DNA of 64,000 nucleotides from JBCCFW01 sp039029535 (GTDB lineage Bacteria; Acidobacteriota; JBCCFW01): NCBI GenBank assembly GCA_039029535.1, contig JBCCFW010000001.1, forward strand, positions 62,001 to 126,000. The letters run 5' to 3'. The notes beneath the pieces are model-generated. The model worked only from the letters and a program-made list of their open reading frames with translations, was not told where the DNA came from and searched no databases. Within the stretch, counting starts at the first letter, position 1. Each line of letters begins with the position of its first letter. Positions 1 through 8,352 of this stretch are shown here, piece after piece. Made by a program: the position numbers and the translations under genes.

Positions 1-744
1 GACGTTGCCGCCCGCCTTCAGGCCCGTGATGAGCTCGTCGGCCAGGGCCTTGCGTCGTCCCTCGAGCGTGTAGTCGTCGCGCTCGCGGTTGCCGTAGGTG
101 CTCTCACAGACGATGTAGTCGTAGCCCTCGGGGGCGTCGGGCTCGGGATGGAAGGCCTTCTGCTCGGGGCCGAGGTCACCGGAGAACAGGATGCGGAGAT
201 GACGATCGCCGCCGGGCTGATCGAGCTTGAGCTCGAGCGAGGCCGAGCCGAGCATGTGGCCGGCGTTCCACGCGCGGAGGTGGACCCCCTTCGACAGCTC
301 CTGCCAGGTCTCGAGCTCGATGGGGCGCATGAGCGACATCGCCTTCTTGGCGTGCTCCACGCGATAGGAGGGCTCGATGGGGGGCTGACCCTTGCGTCGC
401 CGCCAGCGATTGCGTCGTTCGGCGTTCGACTCCTGAATGGACGCCGAGTCGGCGAGCATGAACTCGAGGAGGTCGGCCGTGGGCTGCGTGCAGTAGATCG
501 CGCCCGAGAAGCCTTCCTTGACGAGCTTCGGCACCAGCCCCGAGTGGTCGACGTGGGCGTGGGTCAGGAGGAGGTACTCGATCTTGCCGGCGTCGAAGGG
601 GAAGGGCTTCTCGTTGAGCTCGGCGACCGAGCGGTTGCCCTGGAACATCCCGCAGTCGACGAGGAGCTCGACCTCGTTGGTCCGGATGAGAGAGCAGGAG
701 CCGGTCACCGTGCCGGCGGCGCCGCAGAAGGTCAGCTGGGTCAT
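1..744 (-). CDS. MBL-fold RNA-processing exonuclease, C-terminus beyond window
   Basis: Only the first 248 residues are in the window; the reading frame is open to base 1. The start is ATG at 744 (MTQLTFCGAAGTVTGSC). The early TVTGS segment and the HAHVDHSG zinc-binding motif at about residues 60-67 are the signature of the beta-CASP/RMMBL branch of metallo-beta-lactamase-fold nucleases (Ysh1/CPSF-73-like), which act on RNA in the cytoplasm. A second metal-ligand region (GHMLGSASLEL, then FSGDLG) follows at the expected spacing. It is transcribed away from the next gene. Family assignment is secure; the exact substrate is not, and the beta-CASP and C-terminal parts cannot be seen. Confidence 0.88.
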   Translation of the reverse strand, partial: MTQLTFCGAAGTVTGSCSLIRTNEVELLVDCGMFQGNRSVAELNEKPFPFDAGKIEYLLLTHAHVDHSGLVPKLVKEGFSGAIYCTQPTADLLEFMLADSASIQESNAERRNRWRRRKGQPPIEPSYRVEHAKKAMSLMRPIELETWQELSKGVHLRAWNAGHMLGSASLELKLDQPGGDRHLRILFSGDLGPEQKAFHPEPDAPEGYDYIVCESTYGNRERDDYTLEGRRKALADELITGLKAGGNV

Positions 745-872
745 GACGAGTCGCTCTGGGAGAAGGGGCTGGGACAGCCAGCATGGCATGCCCCTCCTCG
801 CGAATTCCGCAGAACCCGCTCGGCCGTTGGCAGGCCTGATGGGTGTTGATTGGGGCGTTCCGTCCCGGCCAG

Positions 873-901
873 GAGCCGCCTAGATGGCGCTCTAGCGGCT
901 C
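873..901. repeat. Inverted repeat between divergent genes
   Basis: GAGCCG plus CTAGA pair with TCTAG plus CGGCTC around the loop TGGCGC, with one bulged C. This gives an 11-bp imperfect palindrome in the 245-base spacer between the MBL nuclease and the small membrane protein. It could be an operator or part of a leader; nothing else in the spacer is recognisable. Confidence 0.3.
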
Positions 902-989
902 TGGGGCCAGGCAGAAACCCTCGCTCAGCCCGCCCCGTAGGACTCTCTCGACCGCCAGTCATTCCACTCCCTGGCGGCCGGAGACCGAC

Positions 990-1286
990 ATGAGCACCGC
1001 CGCCGCAGCCGCCATCCACCAACCCGCCTCGAGCCGCGCCATCGCGAGCCTCGTCATCGGCATCGTCACCCTCGTGACCGGCTTCTGGATCTTCTCGCCG
1101 ATCGCCTGGTACCTCGGGTCCGCCGAGATCGACGAGATCCGGCGGTTCCGCGCTCCGGCCAACGGTCACGACTTCGCTCAGGTCGGTCGCATCCTCGGCA
1201 TCATCGGCACCATCCCGATTCTCTTCGTCGCCGTCGTCTGCGCGTTGGCCGTCCCGATCGGCATCCTCTGCATCCTCTTCGGCTGA
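990..1286 (+). CDS. Small two-TM membrane protein (DUF4190-like)
   Basis: A 98-residue protein starting at ATG 990 (MSTAAAAAIHQPASSRAIAS). There are two hydrophobic segments: about residues 18-40, IASLVIGIVTLVTGFWIFSPIAWYLG in character, and about 71-97 at the C-terminus. The short linker between them (SAEIDEIRRF) follows the DUF4190 plan of small two-TM proteins (first helix, a GSxEIxxIR-type linker, second helix). The function of the family is unknown. The gene stands alone, with a 195-base gap before the J-domain gene. In-frame codons upstream are open to 843 but have no membrane or ribosome-site logic, so the internal ATG is preferred. Confidence 0.65.
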   Translation: MSTAAAAAIHQPASSRAIASLVIGIVTLVTGFWIFSPIAWYLGSAEIDEIRRFRAPANGHDFAQVGRILGIIGTIPILFVAVVCALAVPIGILCILFG

Positions 1287-1481
1287 CCGTCCGCCGAGTC
1301 ACCCGCACCGAGCCTCGTCGAGTCCTCTCGACGGGGCTCTCGTCGTGTCTGGGGGTGGCCTCGCCGGCTTCGCGGGCCGCTCGGTTCCGGCTCCGGCATG
1401 CTCTCTCCCCGCCGGTCGACCTTGCCAAGCGCCGGTCGCCATCCCATCACTGCGCTGCGGTCGGAGAACGACCGAGTCCCC

Positions 1482-2459
1482 GTGAGGTTCGCGTTGAGCT
1501 ACATCGACTACTACAAGGTGCTGGGTGTCCCCCGGTCGGCGAGTCAGGACGAGATCCAGGCGGCCTACCGGAAGCTCGCGCGGAAGTACCACCCCGACCT
1601 CAACAAGGACCCGGGCGCCGACACCAAGTTCAAGGAGATCAACGAGGCCCACGAGGTCCTCTCCGACTCCGAGAAGCGTCAGCGCTTCGACCAGTACGGC
1701 GCTGCCTGGGACCAGGTCCGCGGCGGCGGCGCACCTCCACCCGGCTTCGAGGGCGTCCACTTCGGCGGCCCCGGCGGTGCGAGCTTCGGCGCCGACGGGA
1801 TGAGCAGCTTCTTCGAGATGCTCTTCGGTGGTGGCGGCATGGGAGGCGAGGCCCGCACGCGACGTCGACGACGCGGCCGGGACCTCAGCGCGCCCATCCG
1901 GCTCCGACTGGAAGAGGCCGCGCACGGCGGCAAGCGTCAGGTCACCATCGGCGACCCGACCACCGGCCTGCCCAAGACCCTCGAGGTCACCGTGCCCAAG
2001 GGCATCCGTGCCGGTCAGAAGATCCGGCTCGCCGGTCAAGGTGGGCCAGGCGCCGGCGGTGAGCCGGGTGACCTCTATCTCCAGGTCGACTTCGAGCCGC
2101 ACCCCCGCCTCAGCCTGAACGACGACGTCCTGACCGCGACCGTCGACATCCCCACCTGGACGGCCGCCCTGGGCGGCACGGTGCGGGTGGAGACGCTCGA
2201 AGGCGCCGTCGACCTCAAGGTGCCCGGTGGGAGCTCGTCGGGACGCAAGCTGCGTCTCCGCGGCAAGGGCTTCCCGCTCAAGGGCGGACGCAGCGGCGAC
2301 CTGCTCGTCGAGTTCCGCATCGTCGTGCCGGAGACACCGAGCGACGAAGAGCGCGACCTCTACGAGCAACTCGCTGCCCTGAGCGAGGGTGGCGATGACG
2401 AGGACGCCGACGCCGCCACCGACACGAAGACCGAGGCCGCGACCGAGCCGGCCGACTGA
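1482..2459 (+). CDS. J-domain co-chaperone, CbpA/type II DnaJ
   Basis: About 325 residues. An N-terminal J domain (YIDYYKVLGVPRSAS, HPD at about residues 37-39) is followed by a Gly/Phe-rich linker (about 75-115) and a DnaJ C-terminal substrate-binding domain. The four CxxCxGxG zinc repeats of true DnaJ are absent, so this is a CbpA-type Hsp40 that stimulates DnaK ATPase. The GTG at 1482 is used here; a TTG at 1494, preceded by GAGG, would give the more typical MSYIDYYKVLGV beginning and is equally possible. A Thr/Asp/Glu/Ala-rich tail (about 25 residues) extends beyond the usual end. ClpB follows after 26 bases, so the pair probably acts in disaggregation and is co-transcribed. Confidence 0.9.
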   Translation: MRFALSYIDYYKVLGVPRSASQDEIQAAYRKLARKYHPDLNKDPGADTKFKEINEAHEVLSDSEKRQRFDQYGAAWDQVRGGGAPPPGFEGVHFGGPGGASFGADGMSSFFEMLFGGGGMGGEARTRRRRRGRDLSAPIRLRLEEAAHGGKRQVTIGDPTTGLPKTLEVTVPKGIRAGQKIRLAGQGGPGAGGEPGDLYLQVDFEPHPRLSLNDDVLTATVDIPTWTAALGGTVRVETLEGAVDLKVPGGSSSGRKLRLRGKGFPLKGGRSGDLLVEFRIVVPETPSDEERDLYEQLAALSEGGDDEDADAATDTKTEAATEPAD

Positions 2460-2485
2460 GACTCGATCCGAACGAGGAGGATGAC

Positions 2486-5134
2486 GTGGACCTGAACCGC
2501 CTGACGCAGAAGTCGCAAGAAGCCCTGAGCCGCGCTCAGGAGCTGGCCGTCGCGCGCTCCCACCAGAGCGTCGATGGCGAGCACCTCGCCGCGGCCTTGC
2601 TCGAGCAGGAGGGAGGGCTCGCGCCACGCCTGGTCGAGAAGCTCGGTCGGAGCGTCGCGCCTCTCCTCGCCGCGTTGCATCGCGAGCTCGACGGCCTGCC
2701 CAAGGTCAGTGGGCCCGGCATCGAGCCCGGCAAGATCCTCGTCACCCCGCGGCTCCAGGCCCTGCTCGTCACCGCGTCGGAGGAAGCCAAGAGGCTCAAG
2801 GACGACTACGTCTCCGTCGAGCACTTGCTGCTCGCTCTCGCCGACGAGAGCGACACGAAGAGCGGTCGCATCCTCGCCGAGCACGGCGTGACCCGCGACG
2901 GCCTGACAGGCGTGCTCGAGGACGTCCGCGGCAGCCAGCGCGTGACCAGCGCGACGCCGGAGGGCAGCTACGAGGCCCTCGAGAAGTACGGCGTCGACCT
3001 CGTCGAGCAGGCTCGCAGCGGCAAGCTCGATCCGGTCATCGGACGCGACGAGGAGATCCGCCGGGTCATCCGCATCCTCTCGCGCAAGACGAAGAACAAC
3101 CCGGTGCTCATCGGTGAGCCCGGCGTGGGCAAGACCGCCATCGCCGAGGGGCTCGCCCAGCGCATCGTGCGCGGAGACGTCCCCGAGTGGCTCCGCGACC
3201 GCTCGGTCTTCTCGCTCGATCTCGGTTCGCTGCTGGCCGGCGCGAAGTTCCGCGGCGAGTTCGAGGAGCGACTCAAGGCCGTGCTCTCCGCCATCAAGGA
3301 GAGCGACGGGCGCGTGCTGCTGTTCATCGACGAGCTGCACCTCATCGTGGGTGCTGGCAAGACCGAGGGCTCGCCGGACGCCGGCAACCTCCTCAAGCCC
3401 AAGCTCGCGCGGGGTGAGCTGCACTGCATCGGCGCGACCACGCTCGACGAGTACCGCAAGCAGGTCGAGAAGGACGCCGCTCTCGAGCGGCGCTTCCAAC
3501 CCATCCTCGTCGACGCCCCGAGCGTCGAGGACAGCATCTCCATCCTCCGTGGTCTCAAGGATCGCTTCGAGGCGCATCACGGTGTCCGCATCCAAGACGG
3601 CGCGCTGGTCTCGGCGGCGGTGCTCTCCAACCGCTACGTCGCCGATCGACAGCTCCCCGACAAGGCCATCGACCTCGTCGACGAAGCCTGCGCCACGGTG
3701 CGCACGGAGATCGACTCCTGCCCGACCGAGCTCGACCGAGTGAACCGTCGGCTCACGCAGCTCGAGATCGAAGAGGCCGCGCTGCGCAAGGAAGACGACG
3801 AGGCCAGCCAGCGTCGGCTCGACGGCCTGCGCGCCGAGCTCGCCGACCTGCGCGAGGAGTCACGCGCCCTGACCCTGCGCTGGGAGGAGGAGCGCGCGGC
3901 TCTCGGCAACACGCGAGAGCTGAAGGAAGCCATCGAGCGCTGCCGACTCGAGATGGAGCAGGCCGAGCGGAGCTCCGACTTCGAGCGCGCCGCCGAGCTC
4001 AAGCACGGCGAGCTGCCGCGCTTGCTCGAGCAGCTCGAAGCCCAGCGCTCCACCAGCGAAGACGACGCCCCGCGCTTGCTCCGTGAGCAAGTCGGGGAAG
4101 ACGAGATCGCCGCGGTGGTCTCGCGCTGGACCGGCGTCCCGGTGACGCGGCTCGTCGAGGGCGAGCGCGAGAAGCTCCTCGCCCTGGGCGACACCTTGCA
4201 CCGGCGGGTCATCGGTCAGGACGAGGCGGTCGACCAGGTCGCCGACGCGGTGCTCCGCGCGCGCGCCGGCGTGCAGGACCCCGACCGTCCGGTCGGCTCC
4301 TTCCTGTTCCTCGGTCCCACCGGGGTCGGCAAGACGGAGTTGGCCAAGGCCCTGGCCGAGACGCTCTTCGACCAGGAAGAAGCGATGGTCCGCATCGACA
4401 TGAGCGAGTACATGGAGCGGCACGCGGTCTCGCGGCTGGTCGGTGCGCCTCCGGGCTATGTCGGTCACGAGGACGGCGGCCAGCTCACCGAGGCCGTGCG
4501 ACGCAAGCCTTACAGCGTGGTCCTCTTCGACGAGGTCGAGAAGGCGCATCCGGAGGTGTGGAACACCTTGCTGCAAGTCCTCGACGACGGTCGGCTCACC
4601 GACTCGCAGGGACGCACGGTCGACTTCCGCAACACCGTCCTCATCATGACGTCGAACCTCGGCTCACGGGAGCTGCTCGAGGGCGTGGGTGACGACGGCT
4701 CGATCAGCGAGGCCGCGCGAGCGGGAGTGGAGCGAGAGCTTCGCAGCGCGTTCCGCCCCGAGTTCCTCAACCGGCTCGACGCGACCGTGCTGTTCACGCC
4801 GCTGTCACTCGACCAGGTCGAGTCCATCGTCGACATCATGGTCACGCGTCTCGCGCAGCGGCTCGAGGGCCGTGGTCTTCGACTCGAGCTCACGTCGGCC
4901 GGTCGTCGGCAGGTGGCCGAGCAGGCGCACGACCCCGTGTTCGGCGCGCGACCGCTGCGTCGCTATCTCCAGCAGAGGGTCGAGACCGTGCTGGCCCGGG
5001 CCCTCATCGCGGGTGACGCACCCGACGGAAGCCGAGTGGTCATCGATGCCGGCGAGGAGCATCCCGAGGTGAGGCTGCTGCCCGCCGAAGTCGACGAGCC
5101 GGCACCGGCGGCCGCAGCGGTCGAGAGCAGCTAG
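2486..5134 (+). CDS. clpB: ATP-dependent disaggregase ClpB
   Basis: 882 residues, close to the usual ClpB length. The N-terminal double Clp-N repeat (1-150) is followed by AAA-1 with Walker A GEPGVGKT at 210-217. Next come the coiled-coil M domain (about 400-530), AAA-2 with Walker A GPTGVGKT at about 610-617 and pore motif GAPPGYVG, and the C-terminal Clp D2-small domain. The M domain separates ClpB from ClpA/ClpC. With DnaK and Hsp40 it extracts proteins from aggregates. The GTG start is fixed by the strong GAGGAGG ribosome site just upstream. The C-terminal tail (EPAPAAAAVESS) is low-complexity. Transcription probably ends at the hairpin at 5149-5170. Confidence 0.97.
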   Translation: MDLNRLTQKSQEALSRAQELAVARSHQSVDGEHLAAALLEQEGGLAPRLVEKLGRSVAPLLAALHRELDGLPKVSGPGIEPGKILVTPRLQALLVTASEEAKRLKDDYVSVEHLLLALADESDTKSGRILAEHGVTRDGLTGVLEDVRGSQRVTSATPEGSYEALEKYGVDLVEQARSGKLDPVIGRDEEIRRVIRILSRKTKNNPVLIGEPGVGKTAIAEGLAQRIVRGDVPEWLRDRSVFSLDLGSLLAGAKFRGEFEERLKAVLSAIKESDGRVLLFIDELHLIVGAGKTEGSPDAGNLLKPKLARGELHCIGATTLDEYRKQVEKDAALERRFQPILVDAPSVEDSISILRGLKDRFEAHHGVRIQDGALVSAAVLSNRYVADRQLPDKAIDLVDEACATVRTEIDSCPTELDRVNRRLTQLEIEEAALRKEDDEASQRRLDGLRAELADLREESRALTLRWEEERAALGNTRELKEAIERCRLEMEQAERSSDFERAAELKHGELPRLLEQLEAQRSTSEDDAPRLLREQVGEDEIAAVVSRWTGVPVTRLVEGEREKLLALGDTLHRRVIGQDEAVDQVADAVLRARAGVQDPDRPVGSFLFLGPTGVGKTELAKALAETLFDQEEAMVRIDMSEYMERHAVSRLVGAPPGYVGHEDGGQLTEAVRRKPYSVVLFDEVEKAHPEVWNTLLQVLDDGRLTDSQGRTVDFRNTVLIMTSNLGSRELLEGVGDDGSISEAARAGVERELRSAFRPEFLNRLDATVLFTPLSLDQVESIVDIMVTRLAQRLEGRGLRLELTSAGRRQVAEQAHDPVFGARPLRRYLQQRVETVLARALIAGDAPDGSRVVIDAGEEHPEVRLLPAEVDEPAPAAAAVESS

Positions 5135-5148
5135 GCTCCGAGCCCTTG

Positions 5149-5170
5149 GCTCGAACGAAGGCGTTCGAGC
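5149..5170. terminator. Bidirectional hairpin between convergent clpB and NACHT genes
   Basis: A perfect 9-bp stem GCTCGAACG / CGTTCGAGC with loop AAGG lies immediately after clpB and reaches into the stop codon of the convergent NACHT gene. There is no T-tract on either side, as is common for this GC-rich genome. Confidence 0.6.
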
Positions 5171-8100
5171 TAGGTCTCCTCGACGAGCCGCAGGCCGATG
5201 AAGCTCGAGACACCGGCGCGCATGGAGAACGACAGGGCCGGTGGCTCGAACGGTGCGGCCGAGCCCCAGGCGGTCATCACTCGCAGCGGAGCGGGATCTT
5301 CGAGCTCGACCTGGGTGCAGGGGCGCCCGGCGTCCTCGTCCCAAGCCGTGGTCGTCCAGACGCGGACGTTGCCGTGAAGGTCCATGACCCCGTCGACGGA
5401 ATCGGAGTTGGGGAACAGCCCGACCTGGACGAAGCCGCGCAGACGCGTCGGTAGGCTGTTGCCCAGTGGCTCTCCGTCGATGGGCGGGTGGGCCAGCGGT
5501 CGTTGGCGGGCCCTCCAGAGCTCGGCCTCGGTCGGGAGACGGAAGCGTCGGTCGGCCTGGAGGCTCAACCAGCGGCAGTAGGCCCGGGCTTCCTGGAAGG
5601 TGAGGAGGAGGGCGGGCTCGGCGTGGCCTCGCCGTCCCCAGGGGTAAGTGGGCTGTCGTCGCGGACCGTCCGGATGATGCTCGAGGAGCTCGGCCCGGAG
5701 CTCGTCGTCGCTGAGACCGTGACGACGCTTCACCTGCTCGAGCAGGACCGCGGGCAAGTAGCCGGTCCGCAGGTGCTCGGCGAGGTGCTCCGGCTCGTCG
5801 CGATAGCGACGATTGACGTCGAACAGTGCCTCGCGATGGGCGGCTCCCGTTCCGATGCCTTCCTGCCAGCGTCGTGCTTCGTCACCTGACCAGAAGAGCG
5901 GGTTTTCGTAGCCCCCCGTCTCGAAGAAGCAGCCCCACTCCTCCGTGGTGACCGGCACGACGCCGAGTCGGAAGGTGTCGACCGTGACTGTTTCCGGCGT
6001 GGTGCGTCCCTCGGCCTGGCCGAGCGTCACCTCGCCACCGGGGACCTCGGCCATCTCGCGCAGCAGGTAGCGGCCGTGGGGACCCTGGTGGGCGCTGAGC
6101 CTGGGATCCCCGAGCCGTGCGAGCGCCCGCCCGGCGTCGAGGCGCTCCCGAAGGTCGGCCTCGCGATCGCGCGTGCGTTCGACGACGGCCTGGGCGATCT
6201 CTCGGGCCGTGGTCTCGTCGAGCCGACCTCCTTGTCGGAGGCGAGCGGCCGCTTGACCCGCGACGGCGGGACGACCCTGCGCCAGCTCTCTCAGGTCGGC
6301 TTCCGGCTCGTCGCTCATGACCATCGCCATGGTCGTGGCTTCCTCCCAGCCGGTCACTGGCAGGGGAGGGAGGGCTTCACCCAGTGGTGTCTCGGCGAGA
6401 GCTTTCACGAGCGGTGGCTCCACCTCGTCCCGACGCCAGGCTCGCTCGACGAGCTCGGGACGCGGCTGACGCACCAGCTCGCGGGCGACGAAGTAGTCCT
6501 GGAAGAGCGGGTGCACGAAGCCGACCTCGTTCGCCTCGAGATCGACGCGAAGGATCCCCAGGGCCACCGCTCGATCGAGGAGCTTGGTCGCCGCTCCGTC
6601 ACCGTCCGAGCTCAGCGCGGTCAGGGTCTGGTCGAAGGGGAGCGACCAGCGCAGCGCTTGGCCATCGCCTCCCTGCATCGCCCACGCGAGACCTTCCAGC
6701 GCGGTCAGCAGTGCCGATGTCGGCAGCTCCCAGGGAGTGCCCCAGCGACCGAGGTGCAGGCGGAGCAGGTCGTTGCGCGGGATGCTCGCTTCCTCGTGAT
6801 CCAGCTCGGCGCGCAGCCCGTGGCGAAGGAAGCTGGTGAGCAGGGCTTCCTGGCTGGCTGCCGCCGCCCCGTGCTCGGCCTCGGTCAGCAACAGGCGAAG
6901 CAGCAGCGGTTGTCGGAGAACCTCGGCTTGGTCGAGCCAGCTCTCGGCGAGCGCCTCGGGCAGGGAGCTCCGAAGGACCGAGAGCACCGCCTCGACCGGC
7001 AGGGGGTTGAGGTGCGCGGTCAGGAAGTCGAGATCAGGAGCCCTCAGCGGACGGTCGAGCTCGAGCTCGCGACAGGTCACCACCACGCGACAACCGTCGC
7101 GCGAGAGGTCGGCGAAGGAACGCGACCACGCGTCGACCACCTCGTGTCGCAAGCGAGGATCCCGCGCGGGAATCTCGTTGAGCCCGTCGGCGAGCACGAC
7201 AATGCGTCCGTGGGCCTGGAGCTCGCTCAGGCTCGGCAGCCGCGGGTGCTGACGTGCCCATCGTCGTTCCACCGACTCCCAGGGCGAGCTGCCTCCGCCA
7301 TCGGGTTGCCACTCGAGACCGAGACGAAGCGAGAGCGGGAGACGGGGCTCGCTGGTGGTGAGGGTCTCCTCGATCAGGAGCTTCTCGAGGAGGAGCAGGG
7401 CAGTGGTCTTGCCGGCACCGGGGGGACCGAGCAAGAGAAGGTGATCGGAGGTCCCTTGCCATGTCTCCTCGAGCGTCGGCCAGCGACGACCGCTGCCGGG
7501 AGGACCCGACACGGGAATGTCGAGCAGGGGCGTCGGCTGACGGGCGAGCTCGAGCGTGCGGCGGGCCCAGCTCACGAGAAGGTGCTCGTGCAAGTGCTCC
7601 GGGACCACTCTCGACGCGGACTCGAGCGCGCCCGGTTCCGGAGCGGGACCACCCTCGAGCAGGTGGGCCTGCACGGGTCGCAGGGCCTCGGGCAAGGCTG
7701 GTCGACCCCGGGCCGGCTCACCTGAAGGCGCCGGCTCGGGCACGCCCGCATCGAGTACCTCGGCCAGGGCGGCGAGGCCGGAGTTGAGACGGCGGTGGAA
7801 GGTCCGGCGCGACACCGCCGCGGCGTCCACGAGCTGATCGATGGACGGGCGATGAGGGCAGAAGAACCGGAAGTAGAGAGCGCTCCACGCCTCACGACGG
7901 GCGCTGCCCTCGGCGAAGTCGCGACGGAGGGCTTCGAGCTCGGCCGGGAGCTGATCCGAGAACTGCTCGAGACCGCGGAGCCGGATGAGCTCGTCCCGCA
8001 CGAGGCCGAGCAGGAAGGAGCTGAGCTGGGAGCGACGCAGCTCGGGGTCGGCCGAGTCCGTGTCGCTGAGGTCCACCGGAAGGCCGTCGAGAGCCTCCGG

Positions 8101-8202
8101 AGGGGCCCCCTCGGAGACCTGAAGGAGGGTCAGGGCTTCGCGGAGCGTGGACGCTTCGAGAGGTGCCATGGGGTCAGGGCGTGGCGAAAGAGGTCGGGTC
8201 AT
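5170..8202 (-). CDS. NACHT NTPase fused to a C-terminal FGE/SUMF1-like domain
   Basis: About 1010 residues. The N-terminal 150 residues are helical and include an HTH-like stretch (VDAAAVSRRTFHRRLNSGL, about 124-142). The NACHT NTPase has Walker A GPPGAGKTT at about 259-267, Walker B VVLADGLNE at about 335 and a VVVTCRE sensor at about 373. A helical region follows, and then from about residue 716 a formylglycine-generating-enzyme/EgtB-like fold (PGGEVTLG, FRLPTEAELW, MDLHGNVRVWT, GLRLVEE). The domain lacks the C-terminal catalytic Cys pair of true FGEs and shows VRVWT in place of VREWT, so it is likely a recognition rather than catalytic module. NACHT plus FGE fusions belong to the STAND-type signalling and conflict NTPases. 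ATG 8202 is chosen; TTG 8229 and ATG 8170 are alternatives, none with a clear ribosome site. Confidence 0.85.
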   Translation of the reverse strand: MTRPLSPRPDPMAPLEASTLREALTLLQVSEGAPPEALDGLPVDLSDTDSADPELRRSQLSSFLLGLVRDELIRLRGLEQFSDQLPAELEALRRDFAEGSARREAWSALYFRFFCPHRPSIDQLVDAAAVSRRTFHRRLNSGLAALAEVLDAGVPEPAPSGEPARGRPALPEALRPVQAHLLEGGPAPEPGALESASRVVPEHLHEHLLVSWARRTLELARQPTPLLDIPVSGPPGSGRRWPTLEETWQGTSDHLLLLGPPGAGKTTALLLLEKLLIEETLTTSEPRLPLSLRLGLEWQPDGGGSSPWESVERRWARQHPRLPSLSELQAHGRIVVLADGLNEIPARDPRLRHEVVDAWSRSFADLSRDGCRVVVTCRELELDRPLRAPDLDFLTAHLNPLPVEAVLSVLRSSLPEALAESWLDQAEVLRQPLLLRLLLTEAEHGAAAASQEALLTSFLRHGLRAELDHEEASIPRNDLLRLHLGRWGTPWELPTSALLTALEGLAWAMQGGDGQALRWSLPFDQTLTALSSDGDGAATKLLDRAVALGILRVDLEANEVGFVHPLFQDYFVARELVRQPRPELVERAWRRDEVEPPLVKALAETPLGEALPPLPVTGWEEATTMAMVMSDEPEADLRELAQGRPAVAGQAAARLRQGGRLDETTAREIAQAVVERTRDREADLRERLDAGRALARLGDPRLSAHQGPHGRYLLREMAEVPGGEVTLGQAEGRTTPETVTVDTFRLGVVPVTTEEWGCFFETGGYENPLFWSGDEARRWQEGIGTGAAHREALFDVNRRYRDEPEHLAEHLRTGYLPAVLLEQVKRRHGLSDDELRAELLEHHPDGPRRQPTYPWGRRGHAEPALLLTFQEARAYCRWLSLQADRRFRLPTEAELWRARQRPLAHPPIDGEPLGNSLPTRLRGFVQVGLFPNSDSVDGVMDLHGNVRVWTTTAWDEDAGRPCTQVELEDPAPLRVMTAWGSAAPFEPPALSFSMRAGVSSFIGLRLVEET

Positions 8203-8352
8203 TGTTGAGGGGTGCCAGAGGTGTGCCAAGGCCCCTGGCGGCGTGGTGCAAGGGGAAGGGTGAGCCCCACCCTCGGCTCATCGCAACCAGCGGAGGGTCA
8301 GTTGGCCTCCCGAAACCGGGGCTCGAGGGAGCCCACGTCGACAGGTATCGCC

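Noticed and set aside
6076..7725. Plus-strand open frame (549 codons) opposite the NACHT gene
   Set aside because: GC-rich antisense shadow with low-complexity composition. The minus strand has Walker A, Walker B and FGE motifs.
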